IMG/VR virus record: IMGVR_UViG_3300032046_000103
Span: 1 to 36,430 of that record
Direction: 5' to 3' (one strand)
Length of the DNA stretch: 36,430 nucleotides
From: a virus
Shown here: positions 14,301 through 22,136 of the stretch, one piece after another
Numbering within the stretch: position 1 is the stretch's first letter
Layout: the number at the start of each line of letters is the position of its first letter
The notes under the pieces: generated by a model
What the model was told of the DNA's origin: nothing
The model's input: only the letters and a program-made list of their open reading frames with translations
Databases searched by the model: none
Translations under genes and position numbers: made by a program

Positions 14301-15817
14301 TTGGCCAACCATGTCGAATAAGGGATGGCGACCATCTCGTCTTTGGCGAACGCTTCGGTGTATTCTTTCTCAAGGCCGAGTTCCGCCATGGCTTCCACAG
14401 GGTCTTGGTTCTGCGATTGAAAATAAGTTTCTATGGCCTGTGTGGGGAAATAAACGGTCCCCGCCGGTGTTCCCTTCGTCACCTCTTCGGCCAGACCTTG
14501 CATCTGCTCCGGAGATCGGCCGGCCAACTTCGATTTGGCGTATGCTTCACCGGTCTTCTGATACAGTTCCCCGGCCTTGCGGGACTCCGCCATTTCGTTC
14601 ATATATCCCTTGACGTGCATTCCACCACCCAACAACCCAAACGCCAACGTGGCATAAAACGTCTGTTCCGCCGTTTGCATCTGCTCCGCACCCGACGGCA
14701 ACATATTCAAGAGAACAGTGTGTCTGTTATCGGCCAGCGCCTGAAGATACTCTTTGCCTATGGCCGGAGCTACGTTCTGCGCCAACTCCGTTGACACTTC
14801 CGCGAGTTCCGACATCATCACGATTTTCCCGGCCTCTTGGATCGCCCGGCGGACGCTGAATTTGGCAAATACCTCTGGACTGGCAATGACCTTTCCAAGA
14901 ACCTTTTGAATAAACGGTGACGACGATCTGGCGGCGACAGACCCGGCAAGTTTAAGTGCGGCTTTTCCGGCAAGCCCCGCCACGATCAAATCGCCTGATG
15001 CCTCCAACAGTCCGTTAACGGCACCGATCCGGTCGGCATATTTCCGGGCCGTTGCCCAATCGACACCCTTTATCTTCATGTATTCACGGTAAGCCAGTTC
15101 GCCCTCAAGCTGCGCCGCGCCCTCAAATGCGCCGTACGCCACACCCAAGCCATATCCGGCGCTGGCCGTTGCCGGGTTCCCGAACATAGCCCCTGCGGCA
15201 AGGCCAACGGCGCCGCGCTTTTGTCCTTGTAGCAACACCTTACCCATGATGGGCAGTTGGTTGGCTCCGTATGCGACAACTTTATGGACAAAACCCCCGG
15301 GAACTTCGTCGGGAATTGCTCCCATCTCCTTCTCTGCGGCTAAAATCTCATTTTCAAACGCCTTGCTCTGACGACCACCCATCCACTTGGACCTTTCGTT
15401 TTGCTGGGCGCTCAAATCCGCAATCTTGTTCATCAGCATTCCTTTACGAAACTGCTGGGACACGTCTCTGAACAGGGATTCAAAATATCCAAGGTTCTCA
15501 ATATCGTCCTTGGCCACGGCCATGTTCTCGTTGTTTTTCAGGAAGGCGCTGGTCTTCGGGTATCGCGCTTCGATGTCCTTAAAGATTTGGCTCGGAGGGA
15601 TGGATGCCGCCAATTTGGCGGAGTCAAGATTGTCCGCAATCAGCGACGGTGGTTGGTTTAATTTCTTAGACAGGGAAAAAACCTGCGCGGCCGTGTCTGG
15701 CTCAAAATCAAGTGTCCTTCGATAGGAATCCTCAAGCTGACTTGGCTGGTCAGGCAATGTTTTGGGGTCTATCTTTAGCCCTTCAAAAGGATTGAGTTGT
15801 TGCGTGTTGTTTTCCAA
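8351..15817 (-). CDS. Giant polyvalent / DNA-ejection protein with zinc-metalloprotease motif (2488 aa)
   Basis: This gene takes up a fifth of the window. It follows gp14- and gp15-like core genes, the place of T7 gp16, so it is probably packaged and ejected with the DNA. The N-terminus (SAFLKNNENMAVAKDDIENL region) is typical of podoviral large internal proteins. A Gly/Ala-rich hydrophobic stretch lies at about 200-235. Residues about 865-1010 look like a small nuclease-like or accessory domain of polyvalent proteins. A metalloprotease motif FIHEMAHYF has ligands His1179 and His1183, and a likely third ligand in the downstream EQQEKFARGFELYLRGE. Long helical regions follow, and the last 400 residues (MDVVTNAFIALGEIGPTRL; MFTMYFSWLSMMFNRWW) look like the C-terminal LPD-type module. 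Start is TTG 15817, with GGGA six bases upstream; no ATG is available. Confidence 0.82.
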   Translation of the reverse strand: MENNTQQLNPFEGLKIDPKTLPDQPSQLEDSYRRTLDFEPDTAAQVFSLSKKLNQPPSLIADNLDSAKLAASIPPSQIFKDIEARYPKTSAFLKNNENMAVAKDDIENLGYFESLFRDVSQQFRKGMLMNKIADLSAQQNERSKWMGGRQSKAFENEILAAEKEMGAIPDEVPGGFVHKVVAYGANQLPIMGKVLLQGQKRGAVGLAAGAMFGNPATASAGYGLGVAYGAFEGAAQLEGELAYREYMKIKGVDWATARKYADRIGAVNGLLEASGDLIVAGLAGKAALKLAGSVAARSSSPFIQKVLGKVIASPEVFAKFSVRRAIQEAGKIVMMSELAEVSTELAQNVAPAIGKEYLQALADNRHTVLLNMLPSGAEQMQTAEQTFYATLAFGLLGGGMHVKGYMNEMAESRKAGELYQKTGEAYAKSKLAGRSPEQMQGLAEEVTKGTPAGTVYFPTQAIETYFQSQNQDPVEAMAELGLEKEYTEAFAKDEMVAIPYSTWLAKVQQTPHFAGLSKDFTFEKNGITENERLSSEKAAIAQIEELIRENQKTNPDNKKQTADIEQNLYQGLLNSGTPDGQAKVQSRMVAKMFAVEAAQQNIKVQDLWNRLPVSIENGHLYRRRNLAFPDSGMQVHKDVAAKLGIPESMITTESPVLWTKSGLPIDHEDAASVVQHLTPQRIAAIQKSHGITDKEIMGHAATLKQQAEAERAAVVNETPELMKEILSSKIKLSKGDAYYAELKDLELKWYNVKKIITDREGGKSLDEYAQEFNVTESEILAQIKNYFGHDEKTKRRTSRVGSVESYAAQAKAELVANAFFDDVKKAREGLPAELTAADAIQTQPNMANEPLFQSANMQEIFDVKTTEDGAVLATPKEDIGKNKRVRLLLQGYDQIENNPMEGNDYQSVLVNTKKFVAEWSGNEKPSPAFSGQIVHITEDAIRYAGEKNRTESNQLRRLKQFKNAKTILETTKYVDEMREESDGVKRFGLVGKMSDGTVLRVVVEEKNQGGKRFLSVFDIWGEGRNTTAPSSGRGALATNNIAPKAEIVKAENNTLPQTSGDLFSDNTKQDPIQLYQRILGELIRQGIDKVTAKKLTFERMRQIGQKQTQSDQATGTQGQFAADGVQGFGTGEKGQETLFQDDTAESQKSLSKKDRAFLEFRDKEARLVFLKPDASSFIHEMAHYFLREKFNHVKSGQASAGYMRDYNALAAWLGIKGEQEKVSVEQQEKFARGFELYLRGEDYIVREKGDGWGVYVVGRDEVVREFKTKKEAQRFVGSRVDYVPTFEMKKWFKRYRGWLTRIYKSAAALNVELSDPVREVMTRMLATEAEIDAAQQATGAGVLVDEHADGMDPDLAKELDALREKAHEAAVEKLVRQQMAEITDGHDENVREARRNATKAATAEVSSRPIYRAITSVENYFNHSAAYVAQAFEEKILRGRTKGDVGMLEQVATLNGFSSASALSQTILKTPDMKSEIDSLVEAEMSKMLDLKDTLAIKEAAMEAVLNEHAEELLALEQSLYMDLALKAKGDAQDMQMSTAQRIHNMANVSIDVIRSKVAEIMAERPVYAADDYFHYVTESRNAAVNFSRTVAKAVEIKNRMDKTKDPVELESLKANYAKQLKKAADLKEKQRLNSALAQQAIKNKIIIQRHLRYFHKLAMRGNDLMDMPYGFIRHIDILLARHGLAETKSEDMTALLQIATGMMQSRQSEDDIVNATGLIRENGTWRQETLAEFQERVNDNYYTITIAPTLFGDKPVDYKNISMGDLQNLRDAVTAIYTVGRNHDRFTSDFIKVGIKQAGKECAVSITQNVGRPYAEDFIPFHKPGMTKLKERLLLMWQSPGKAAFENLVNLSTLCRYLDGDKDNGPMFRFVYSILKRSEDNKLKMQSEAIKALNEIIKKHYTEEEFAKLPSDKKYVDAVGRDMTMEEIVVVGLNWGNAGNKARIMDGYRLQEHQGMRIIDEHLTKRDLDYIQDVWDYLDTYWPQIKAFEMKVAGMEPHQVSPVALATRYGNYRGGYYPIAFDPKKSAEAFRNAEQRNALYKQFSAVKAHTDHGHTQSRVMKVDRQVLPEMRVMFAHIEDVIHDLAFREAVIDISRLMRNSDFKMAVQNATGLEGYRSIENTLKAVASDQGEFLTGFDKALRWFRYKVTFATLAYRFKFLLMDVVTNAFIALGEIGPTRLRHAVAEFAMNPTGTKNFVDSKSKRMTLRATMRERDLNDMSRKLGKEVGVFQRNGFILQSLADQALAYPLWMEAYNRALKTNDEATAIDLADDLITRTLGGGSILDQAGFMRGSEFKKMFTMYFSWLSMMFNRWWLQSKSAQLEWNKGNYGPASMLMLKGAFYSWVLPSLVECFYRELVRNAKHDDPEARKKRMLNRALAQPLSYIPLVRDLWGMAIDYAQKQPGTNIRIPLLSAAETVIEAGVDAVKLVTPGVESKDGRKVFDEGVNAASMLSGFPLAANHIIFNFLDWLQDEGELTWKDILSRRTKN

Positions 15818-15828
15818 TTTATTCCCAA

Positions 15829-17487
15829 TTATTGCTGAGGAGAGTTACCACGACCGTTGCCGACTTGCTTGAGGGCCGCGTTACGTTGTTCTTCAATCAC
15901 CTTGCCAATGTTTTTCGGCGTGGGGTCCATTTTAAGAACACTGACAACATAGTCGGTCGCCTGAGAAACGATCTCGTCGCCATAATTCATTTTCAACTGG
16001 CCCATCGCGGCGGCAACCGCGTTCCGGCTTGCGGCATCGCGTGTCCATACCGGGGACATCTTGTCAAAGAAAACCCACTTCTTCCCAACGGGTATGGTTT
16101 TAATCTTCTCTTGAGCGATGGCCCACATTTCGTCCGGCGATTTTCCGATAAGACTTTGCTTCATTTCGCTGACAAACAAGTCTTTCATGTTGACCTTGTT
16201 TGGGAACCCCTCAACTGCGATATCGCTTTCATTGCCGTAGGTAGAAGGTGCGAGTATTTTTTCAATCCTATCCATTACCGCCTTCTGTTCCGGCGATGCT
16301 TTCTCCCATTGCCTTTCAACAAAAGCAGTTTTGTCTCCCGTGTAAAGGTCGTAAAGTTCTTTCTCTTTTTCCACCTGATTTTTGGAATCCCACGAATAGG
16401 CCGGGACAAGTTTCTGCGCTTCCGCGTATGGCATCCCCTGTTTGTGTGCGTCAAGGATGGTGTTCGTGAACGTCCGGTCCAGATTGTTCCTGCGGTCCCG
16501 CGTGTTCGCGTCTTCCACACCCGCCATGCGTAAGGAATAATTGACCAACGCCTCCTTGCGGTCCGTGGGAATGTTCGGCAGCGCCATGATAGCGGCACGT
16601 TGTTTCTCATTGTCGTAGAAACCGTCCGCCATCCTGAACTCCGGACCGCTGACGCGGGTCCACGCGCCCAACTGTTCATCGGACAGGGCCTTTCCGTCTA
16701 CCTGCGCTTGCAGTTTCGCGGCCAAGGGTTCAGGGATGGCCTTTCTGAAAGTGTTCAATATCTTCCGCGCGGAGTTGTAGTCTTTCTCCAAATGGGCCGT
16801 TACGGCTGATTTGACCATTCTTCCCGCTTGAATCTGAGTGGCCAATGCTATTGATTTATCGTCGGCTCCGAAATGCTTCTTGGCCACCGCCAGCGTTTGT
16901 TGTGCCGTGGCGATTTCCTGCGCCAATATTTTCGGGTCGGAAATGAGCGCGGCGTCAGAAACGCTTTGCTCCAAATTTGACTGCGCCACATTCGTAAAAT
17001 CCTGTTCTCTCTGCTTCGCCTCATTCTGAATGACACTGTCGCGGGCGGCCAAATAGTGGCTGTCCATCCGGCCCATCAATGCGGTCTTCTGTCCGTTCGA
17101 TGAAACATTTTTAAGATACTTTTCCCGCAAAGGTTCGTAGGCTTTGTCGAACTCAACCGTCGAGTCTTTCGCCTGGCCGAGTTGCCGGACAAGGAACCCT
17201 TTCGGGCGGTCTTTCTCGTCCGGGGTCTGGTCCGTCAAAATTCCCTGCATTTCCCTTCGGAACGCAACGTCATTGAGAAGGACCTGCTTATCGTCCTCCC
17301 TCTGTTGAAGTTCGATACCACGCCTGACAACCATATCCCCTATTTTATTGACGGTATCCATGAATCCAGACTTAGCATTGGCCACATTGGCACCAAACGC
17401 CTCCACCGGCGGGCGCGGGGATCCGCTGGTTGAGACCGGGGCCGTTTTTGTCTGGACCTGATTATCGAGTGTCGGTACGCGTGGCAT
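15829..17487 (-). CDS. Internal virion protein, gp15-like (552 aa)
   Basis: Mostly alpha-helical, without signal or membrane segments; Gln/Lys/Ala-rich helices run throughout (VAKKHFGADDKSIALATQIQ). Its size and place between the gp14-like gene and the giant protein match T7 gp15, which with gp14 and gp16 forms the ejection conduit across the envelope. AAGGGAG precedes the ATG at 17487. Sequence similarity to T7 gp15 is not obvious by eye, so the call rests on composition and gene order. Confidence 0.65.
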   Translation of the reverse strand: MPRVPTLDNQVQTKTAPVSTSGSPRPPVEAFGANVANAKSGFMDTVNKIGDMVVRRGIELQQREDDKQVLLNDVAFRREMQGILTDQTPDEKDRPKGFLVRQLGQAKDSTVEFDKAYEPLREKYLKNVSSNGQKTALMGRMDSHYLAARDSVIQNEAKQREQDFTNVAQSNLEQSVSDAALISDPKILAQEIATAQQTLAVAKKHFGADDKSIALATQIQAGRMVKSAVTAHLEKDYNSARKILNTFRKAIPEPLAAKLQAQVDGKALSDEQLGAWTRVSGPEFRMADGFYDNEKQRAAIMALPNIPTDRKEALVNYSLRMAGVEDANTRDRRNNLDRTFTNTILDAHKQGMPYAEAQKLVPAYSWDSKNQVEKEKELYDLYTGDKTAFVERQWEKASPEQKAVMDRIEKILAPSTYGNESDIAVEGFPNKVNMKDLFVSEMKQSLIGKSPDEMWAIAQEKIKTIPVGKKWVFFDKMSPVWTRDAASRNAVAAAMGQLKMNYGDEIVSQATDYVVSVLKMDPTPKNIGKVIEEQRNAALKQVGNGRGNSPQQ

Positions 17488-17498
17488 GATTTTCTCCC

Positions 17499-18062
17499 TT
17501 ACCGATTAAGATACATGGCCCAGTTATTCGCCACGGTGGCGCCGGTCCCCAGAAGTGTCGAACGGGCCTCCCATCGGGATGCCTGATACGCATTTGCTCC
17601 ACCCATCCGGTTTAAGATGGCGTTGGTTTTCAACTTCTTCGCTTCGTCGGAGGCGGATTTCCGCGTGGCCCAAGACTGCGAATCGGCGTTAAACCGTATC
17701 GCCATCGCGTCTATCTTCGCCATGTCAAACGTGTCCCTCGTGATGTCTTCCGCCGTGACGGAATCCAGCGGTACCCCGTTCGCGGCCAACGTGGCTTTCT
17801 GCGTTCCCTCTACCCGTTTGACGCCTTGCGCCAGCGCGTGTTGTTGGCGTGACGCATCGGCCTGAATGCCGGAGACGTTCGTTTCGGCGTCGGTCAAAAC
17901 TTGGGCGGCGTCCGATTCGTTCTGTTTGGCGAGATATTCGTAATATTTTTTAGACGCCTTCCCTGCCTCTTTCTGATACTTCGCCGACTGCAACCCGCCG
18001 TAGGCTTGCATTCCGGTCCCTACGATCATCATGCCGACAGGTATTGCCGCTGGGCTACACAT
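17499..18062 (-). CDS. Internal virion protein, gp14-like (187 aa)
   Basis: The N-terminus has a hydrophobic Gly-rich segment (AIPVGMMIVGTGMQAYGGLQ) followed by long Ala/Gln helices and the motif GVPLDSVTAEDITRDTFDMA, as in gp14-type core proteins that insert in the outer membrane during ejection. The ATG at 18062 is chosen because AGAGGTG lies about six bases upstream; a GTG three codons earlier is too close to it. The start overlaps the end of the gp13-like gene. Confidence 0.78.
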   Translation of the reverse strand: MCSPAAIPVGMMIVGTGMQAYGGLQSAKYQKEAGKASKKYYEYLAKQNESDAAQVLTDAETNVSGIQADASRQQHALAQGVKRVEGTQKATLAANGVPLDSVTAEDITRDTFDMAKIDAMAIRFNADSQSWATRKSASDEAKKLKTNAILNRMGGANAYQASRWEARSTLLGTGATVANNWAMYLNR

Positions 18063-18576
18063 GGGGATCACCTCTCTTTATGGAAAACCGCCGGAACTCC
18101 CTCCGCTCGATTCCGTATGCTTGCGGTTCATCCAGTTCCGCGCCACACCATTTCAACCAGTCGATGGACTCCGTATTCCATGCGCCGACGTGGTTGTAAA
18201 GAAACTCGTATTTTTCCAAAAGGTTCTGGACACATTGGCGGCTGAGACGGAGAAACGCTTGCCAGTTCTTGCGGATGTCGTCCGTCCCCAACAGCCACGC
18301 CACGGCGGCGCTATCGCATTCCACCGGGACCGCCCCGAACATGGCGATGGGCGACCCGTTGACCTCGACGGTGAAACAAGGCGCTGAATTTCTGAACCCA
18401 ACCATGAGCGCTTGTTTGGCGCTTTGGTGGTGGCTGGCCCATATTTCCTCACGGTCCGCGTCACGCAAGCGGTTTTCCAAAATGAATATGTCACGGATGC
18501 GCGAGGGCACCACGGTCATGTTTCCTTGCTGGAATAGGGTTGTTCCCATCGGCAGGGCTTCGGCCACGGCGTTCAT
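18055..18576 (-). CDS. Gp13-like protein with GNAT-like fold (173 aa)
   Basis: The pattern resembles the T7 gp13 family found between nozzle and gp14-like genes: RDIFILENRLRDADREEIW, CFTVEVNGSPIAMFGAVPV, then a C-terminal LYNHVGAWNTESIDWLKWCG. The middle strands recall an acetyltransferase (GNAT) core, but the usual acetyl-CoA loop is not clear, so enzymatic activity is doubtful. In T7 this family is needed for virion morphogenesis. The ATG at 18576 overlaps the nozzle stop as ATGA, with GGAGG only just upstream, so translation is probably by coupling. Confidence 0.7.
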   Translation of the reverse strand: MNAVAEALPMGTTLFQQGNMTVVPSRIRDIFILENRLRDADREEIWASHHQSAKQALMVGFRNSAPCFTVEVNGSPIAMFGAVPVECDSAAVAWLLGTDDIRKNWQAFLRLSRQCVQNLLEKYEFLYNHVGAWNTESIDWLKWCGAELDEPQAYGIERREFRRFSIKRGDPHV

Positions 18577-21221
18577 CCTCCGATCTCGATTCGCGGGATG
18601 ACGGCCAAAATCGTCACCGGCAGGGGGTCTATCTGACGATAGAACACGCTGGCTCCGTTTTCAAAAGTCGGCGTGATGCTTTCCTTGTCATCGCCTGTGA
18701 AAAGTTCAATGGGCGACCCCAGTGATTCGGTCGTCCTCTGGTTTATTTCCGTCAAATTGTCCGCGTCCGGACCGACCCATCCGCCGCGCGAATTCAGGAA
18801 CCGGATCGTCAATTCGGCGACGCGGGCCTTCCGTCCTTGGAGCGTTCCGTCCCGCATCTGGATTTCCGGTTTGAGCGTTTCAAAATCGGCCGTGTAAGCC
18901 AGGCCGACGTGTACGATCGACGCGGCGGCGTCCAACGTGATAGCGCCGGCGGAAACGGTCTTTTCGGCCTGAACGCTTCCGTTCGCCAAGACGGCAACGG
19001 TGAACCCGTTGAGATGGGCCAATCCCGTCACCGTGTCGATAACCTTCCGGACCCCGCCGCCCGAAACGTAGGCCGTAAAATCCGAACCGTCCACATACTC
19101 GCCTGATTCCGCGTCCTTCAACTTAAAGGTGTGCGTCGTCTTATCAGAAACGATAAAGCGCCGTCCGTTCAACTGGCTTTCTCCGTCGGCGTCTTCCATT
19201 CCCACAACGTCAATGATGTCCACATGGTTGCCGTCCGTGAATCCGTGGCTTGTGGCGGTAACGACAACGGGATCCGCTTTGGTGGCCCCCGTGATGGTTT
19301 TCGGCGCGTCGAGGGAAAGTCCGGCGTCAACAAAGAACTGTTTGCGCGGGTCCGTGGAGACAAGGCGCTGTTCCATTCGCTCAACAAACCGGGACGAACC
19401 GCGCTTCACGGCCAGCCACAATTCGTCGTAACCGTCTCCGGGGATGCAACAGATGGATTCAACCGTGCCGTTCGTCTCGTGGCGGGTCCACGCGATAACC
19501 TCGTGTTCGCGCAAATAGGTCATAGACAAAAGAATTCCATCGTCTCGGATGGCCCATACCAGGCTGTCCGGCTCCTGCTGGTAGGCCAATTCGTCGATCT
19601 TGTGTCCGGTGAACAGATGGTTTGAGAGGATGCTGAGATTGTTCCCGACAAACCCGCTGACGTTGAAGTCATACCCGATGTCCACCACCACGGACCCTTG
19701 GGGAAGAACATAGATAGCCCTGTTTCCGACAACAACAGGTTCTGTCTTGGAACTGCCGCGGTATCCGTATTGTTTCGTCCGAACAGTCGTAGGAGCAAGA
19801 ACATCAGAAGCGCCGGCGCCCACGCCCCATTCGGCCCCGGAAGTCAAAGACAGGATTTCGGACAGCGGCACAAGGTTTCGGATTCCGTTCATTTTCCGGC
19901 TCGCCAAGTTGACGGTGATCCCGTCGGAATCCACCAGCGGGTCGCTCCGGTCATAACTCGTATAGTTCCCGGTCTCCGTCATCCATTCGGTTTGCGGTTC
20001 CGACACGGTATTCGCAAATGTCAGTCTGTCCTCGTAAAAGGTCACACACGACGGGTATCCCCGGTAATCCGACCACGACCCCTCGGCCCAGTCTGCCGTG
20101 GCGCTCGTTGCCCCAAGCGTTGTCTGGACAGTCCCCGTCACCACTGTCCCGCTGGTATAGGCCGTGATTTTCACAATCCCGGTTTGCTCGAACGGATCAC
20201 ACGACAAATCAATGACACCGGACGCGGAGCTCGTAAACGCGGAACAGTAAGCCCGGATCAGGCACGGTTCCGTAACTTCGCCGTAGGTGTTGGCGTTGAA
20301 ATCCCCAGTCGCCCCGCCGGACGAGAAGGCCCTCACTTCAATCCATGTCGAACCGGCATCCAGTGACTTTTCAACACGAAGATTGGCGACCCATGCCCCA
20401 TGCGTGATGATCCGCCATGTAGACCCGCATTTAAGGGACGCCGTTGCGCCGACGGCGGTTATGGGGGTTGTGTTTGAACTTCCAGGCACCGAATGGCGCA
20501 CACGCCACAGGGACCCGATGTGCAGGACGTTAAAGATGGACGCGCTGGCCGTCAGTGTAACGCCGCTCCCCGTGGTTGCGCTCGGCGTGATCGTCGTCGC
20601 GGCCACATTGGAAGGCATGAAGGGGCCGCCCGTGTAATCATAGGCGACCAAATCCCAATCGTCGTGCGCGGTCCGAACCAACGTCTTTGGCGCATGTTCC
20701 GGGTGGCAGATGTAAAGCACGTCCGCCGACTGCGCGAATTTAAGGTCCGGCAGGTCGGCCTCCGTGTAGGGGGTGGCGATTTCATAGATTGTTTGGGCTG
20801 TCCAATAAGCGGTTTCCGTGTTCGGTGTTTTGTTCGTTCCGTTCTGGATGCACCGATACACGACGGAGGAATAGGTGACGTAATCGCTGACCACGTAGGC
20901 CGTCCCTGAATTATAGGCGGCCGGGCTGGACGCGGCGATCTGTCCGCCGTCCTTATAGAATCGGCAGTAAAGGTTCCCGAACTCAATGACGTAGGCTTGT
21001 TCCGTGGAGAACTCAAAGGAGACGATGCGGACCTTTTTCGTTGAATCTTTAACGGTGGCGATATACTTGGTACCCGGGCGGTTGCTGGCCCCGCCGTGCG
21101 GATGGATGAAGAAGTTCTTGGCCGTTTTCAGGCCCGTCGCGTATTTTTGGAGGTCAACGCGGGAATGAAGGGAAGGGGCGAACTCACCGCCGGCGAATGT
21201 GGGTTGGATGGACGACGGCAC
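18573..21221 (-). CDS. Tail nozzle protein, gp12 (tubular B)-like (882 aa)
   Basis: The N-terminal signature (FAGGEFAPSLHSRVDLQKYA, then NFFIHPHGGASNRPGTKYIA) is that of podoviral nozzle proteins, which form the tail tip below the adaptor. Two insertions stand out. Residues about 102-143 look like a small carbohydrate-binding module (YNSGTAYVVSDYVTYSSVVY, with conserved Tyr and W140). Residues about 655-710 look like the phage FCCH-type repeat (SHGFTDGNHVDIIDVVGM; TTHTFKLKD). Start is GTG 21221, overlapping the adaptor stop by one base, with GAGGG about five bases upstream. The insertions may bind cell-surface glycans. Confidence 0.85.
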   Translation of the reverse strand: MPSSIQPTFAGGEFAPSLHSRVDLQKYATGLKTAKNFFIHPHGGASNRPGTKYIATVKDSTKKVRIVSFEFSTEQAYVIEFGNLYCRFYKDGGQIAASSPAAYNSGTAYVVSDYVTYSSVVYRCIQNGTNKTPNTETAYWTAQTIYEIATPYTEADLPDLKFAQSADVLYICHPEHAPKTLVRTAHDDWDLVAYDYTGGPFMPSNVAATTITPSATTGSGVTLTASASIFNVLHIGSLWRVRHSVPGSSNTTPITAVGATASLKCGSTWRIITHGAWVANLRVEKSLDAGSTWIEVRAFSSGGATGDFNANTYGEVTEPCLIRAYCSAFTSSASGVIDLSCDPFEQTGIVKITAYTSGTVVTGTVQTTLGATSATADWAEGSWSDYRGYPSCVTFYEDRLTFANTVSEPQTEWMTETGNYTSYDRSDPLVDSDGITVNLASRKMNGIRNLVPLSEILSLTSGAEWGVGAGASDVLAPTTVRTKQYGYRGSSKTEPVVVGNRAIYVLPQGSVVVDIGYDFNVSGFVGNNLSILSNHLFTGHKIDELAYQQEPDSLVWAIRDDGILLSMTYLREHEVIAWTRHETNGTVESICCIPGDGYDELWLAVKRGSSRFVERMEQRLVSTDPRKQFFVDAGLSLDAPKTITGATKADPVVVTATSHGFTDGNHVDIIDVVGMEDADGESQLNGRRFIVSDKTTHTFKLKDAESGEYVDGSDFTAYVSGGGVRKVIDTVTGLAHLNGFTVAVLANGSVQAEKTVSAGAITLDAAASIVHVGLAYTADFETLKPEIQMRDGTLQGRKARVAELTIRFLNSRGGWVGPDADNLTEINQRTTESLGSPIELFTGDDKESITPTFENGASVFYRQIDPLPVTILAVIPRIEIGG

Positions 21222-21817
21222 TATGCCCTCGCGTCAAGATAGGAAGAAGTCTTTTTGGCGGGGACGTTCTTTTCCCCGGCGTTGTGCATTTTGGCGTCGC
21301 TGATGGAAACCAGATAGGCGTTGAAAAACTCTTTGGCCTTGTCCAGACTTCCGATCAGCGCGTGCGCCAATTCGTAGGCCAGTTTAAGGGCGAAGGCGTC
21401 AATGAACTTCGGATCGTAAAGGTTGGGGTCCTCCACGTCATAGGTATATTCCGCATACGCGGGCGAAATGCTCGCGGCAATGGCTCTCTGTTGTGATGTC
21501 TGCGACAAGACTTCCTTCCATTCGACCTGGTCGGGTTTGGGGTCTTCGGTGTTCTCAAACACCTTTCGGATTTTCAGGCACTTCGCGGGGTATTTATAGA
21601 GGTAGTCCCATCCGGGCACAGTCTCGTCGGAAATCTGCGCGAGGGTTTCCGTGATCCCGGCGAACCCCCAGTGATGGTCCCGCAGGACGGTGGTGCGAAC
21701 AGAATCATAAATCATGTTGCACCGGCGGCCCTGTTCGGAACTTTCCGTCAGAGACGTTATGGACTTTGTGCCCAGAAGATTGAGGGCTTTGTTGCAGATG
21801 TCAACCTTTGAAATCAT
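21221..21817 (-). CDS. Tail adaptor, gp11 (tubular A)-like (198 aa)
   Basis: The N-terminus (ICNKALNLLGTKSITSL) with RTTVLRDHHWGFA and the PGWDYLYKYPAKCLKIRKVF segment are hallmarks of the gp11-type adaptor that joins portal to nozzle. Length is normal for the family. GGGGAGA precedes the ATG at 21817. It leads the tail module and is directly followed by the nozzle gene. Confidence 0.88.
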   Translation of the reverse strand: MISKVDICNKALNLLGTKSITSLTESSEQGRRCNMIYDSVRTTVLRDHHWGFAGITETLAQISDETVPGWDYLYKYPAKCLKIRKVFENTEDPKPDQVEWKEVLSQTSQQRAIAASISPAYAEYTYDVEDPNLYDPKFIDAFALKLAYELAHALIGSLDKAKEFFNAYLVSISDAKMHNAGEKNVPAKKTSSYLDARA

Positions 21818-21856
21818 GGGAATCTCCCCGGCTTCTTAATTTCACAGCAAATCGTA

Positions 21857-21900
21857 GGGGTGTGGCGACCGCTGGTTTTCACCAACAGCCGCCACACCCC
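21857..21900. other. Perfect 11-bp stem hairpin between head and tail modules
   Basis: GGGGTGTGGCG (21857-21867) pairs exactly with CGCCACACCCC (21890-21900) around a 22-base loop that can itself pair (GCTG 21871-21874 with CAGC 21886-21889). Neither side carries a T-tract, so it is not a classical terminator. Its place between the last head-region gene and the tail adaptor suggests an RNA processing, stability or attenuation element. Confidence 0.65.
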
Positions 21901-21908
21901 ATATCGGT

Positions 21909-22133
21909 CTACTTCGGCTTCCGAGACTTCACCGGCTTTGGGCCGGGGCTCTCAATGAGTTCCCCTTGAGGAGAACCGTCATTTGAGGGCTTACCTTCCG
22001 GGACACTATCGCCCTTGACGGGCTCAAAATGTTCCGGCGGTTTTACGTTCGCTGGGAGGTCTGGTGTGACTTCGTCCTTAAACCAGTACCGCCCCATGAA
22101 GCCGAAGCAATTACGTTTGACCCTGTAAATCAC
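21909..22133 (-). CDS. Small head-region protein (74 aa)
   Basis: The protein starts MIYRVKRNCFGFMGRYWFKD followed by PPEHFEPV, then a long Pro/Lys/Gly-rich tail ending KSRKPK. Small proteins of this layout are common between the capsid cement and adaptor genes in podoviruses, but their role is not known. Start is GTG 22133, three bases after the previous stop, without a clear ribosome site. Confidence 0.65.
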   Translation of the reverse strand: MIYRVKRNCFGFMGRYWFKDEVTPDLPANVKPPEHFEPVKGDSVPEGKPSNDGSPQGELIESPGPKPVKSRKPK

Positions 22134-22136
22134 GAC

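Noticed and set aside
21857-21900. Rho-independent terminator
   Set aside because: The stem is perfect but there is no T-tract on either strand.
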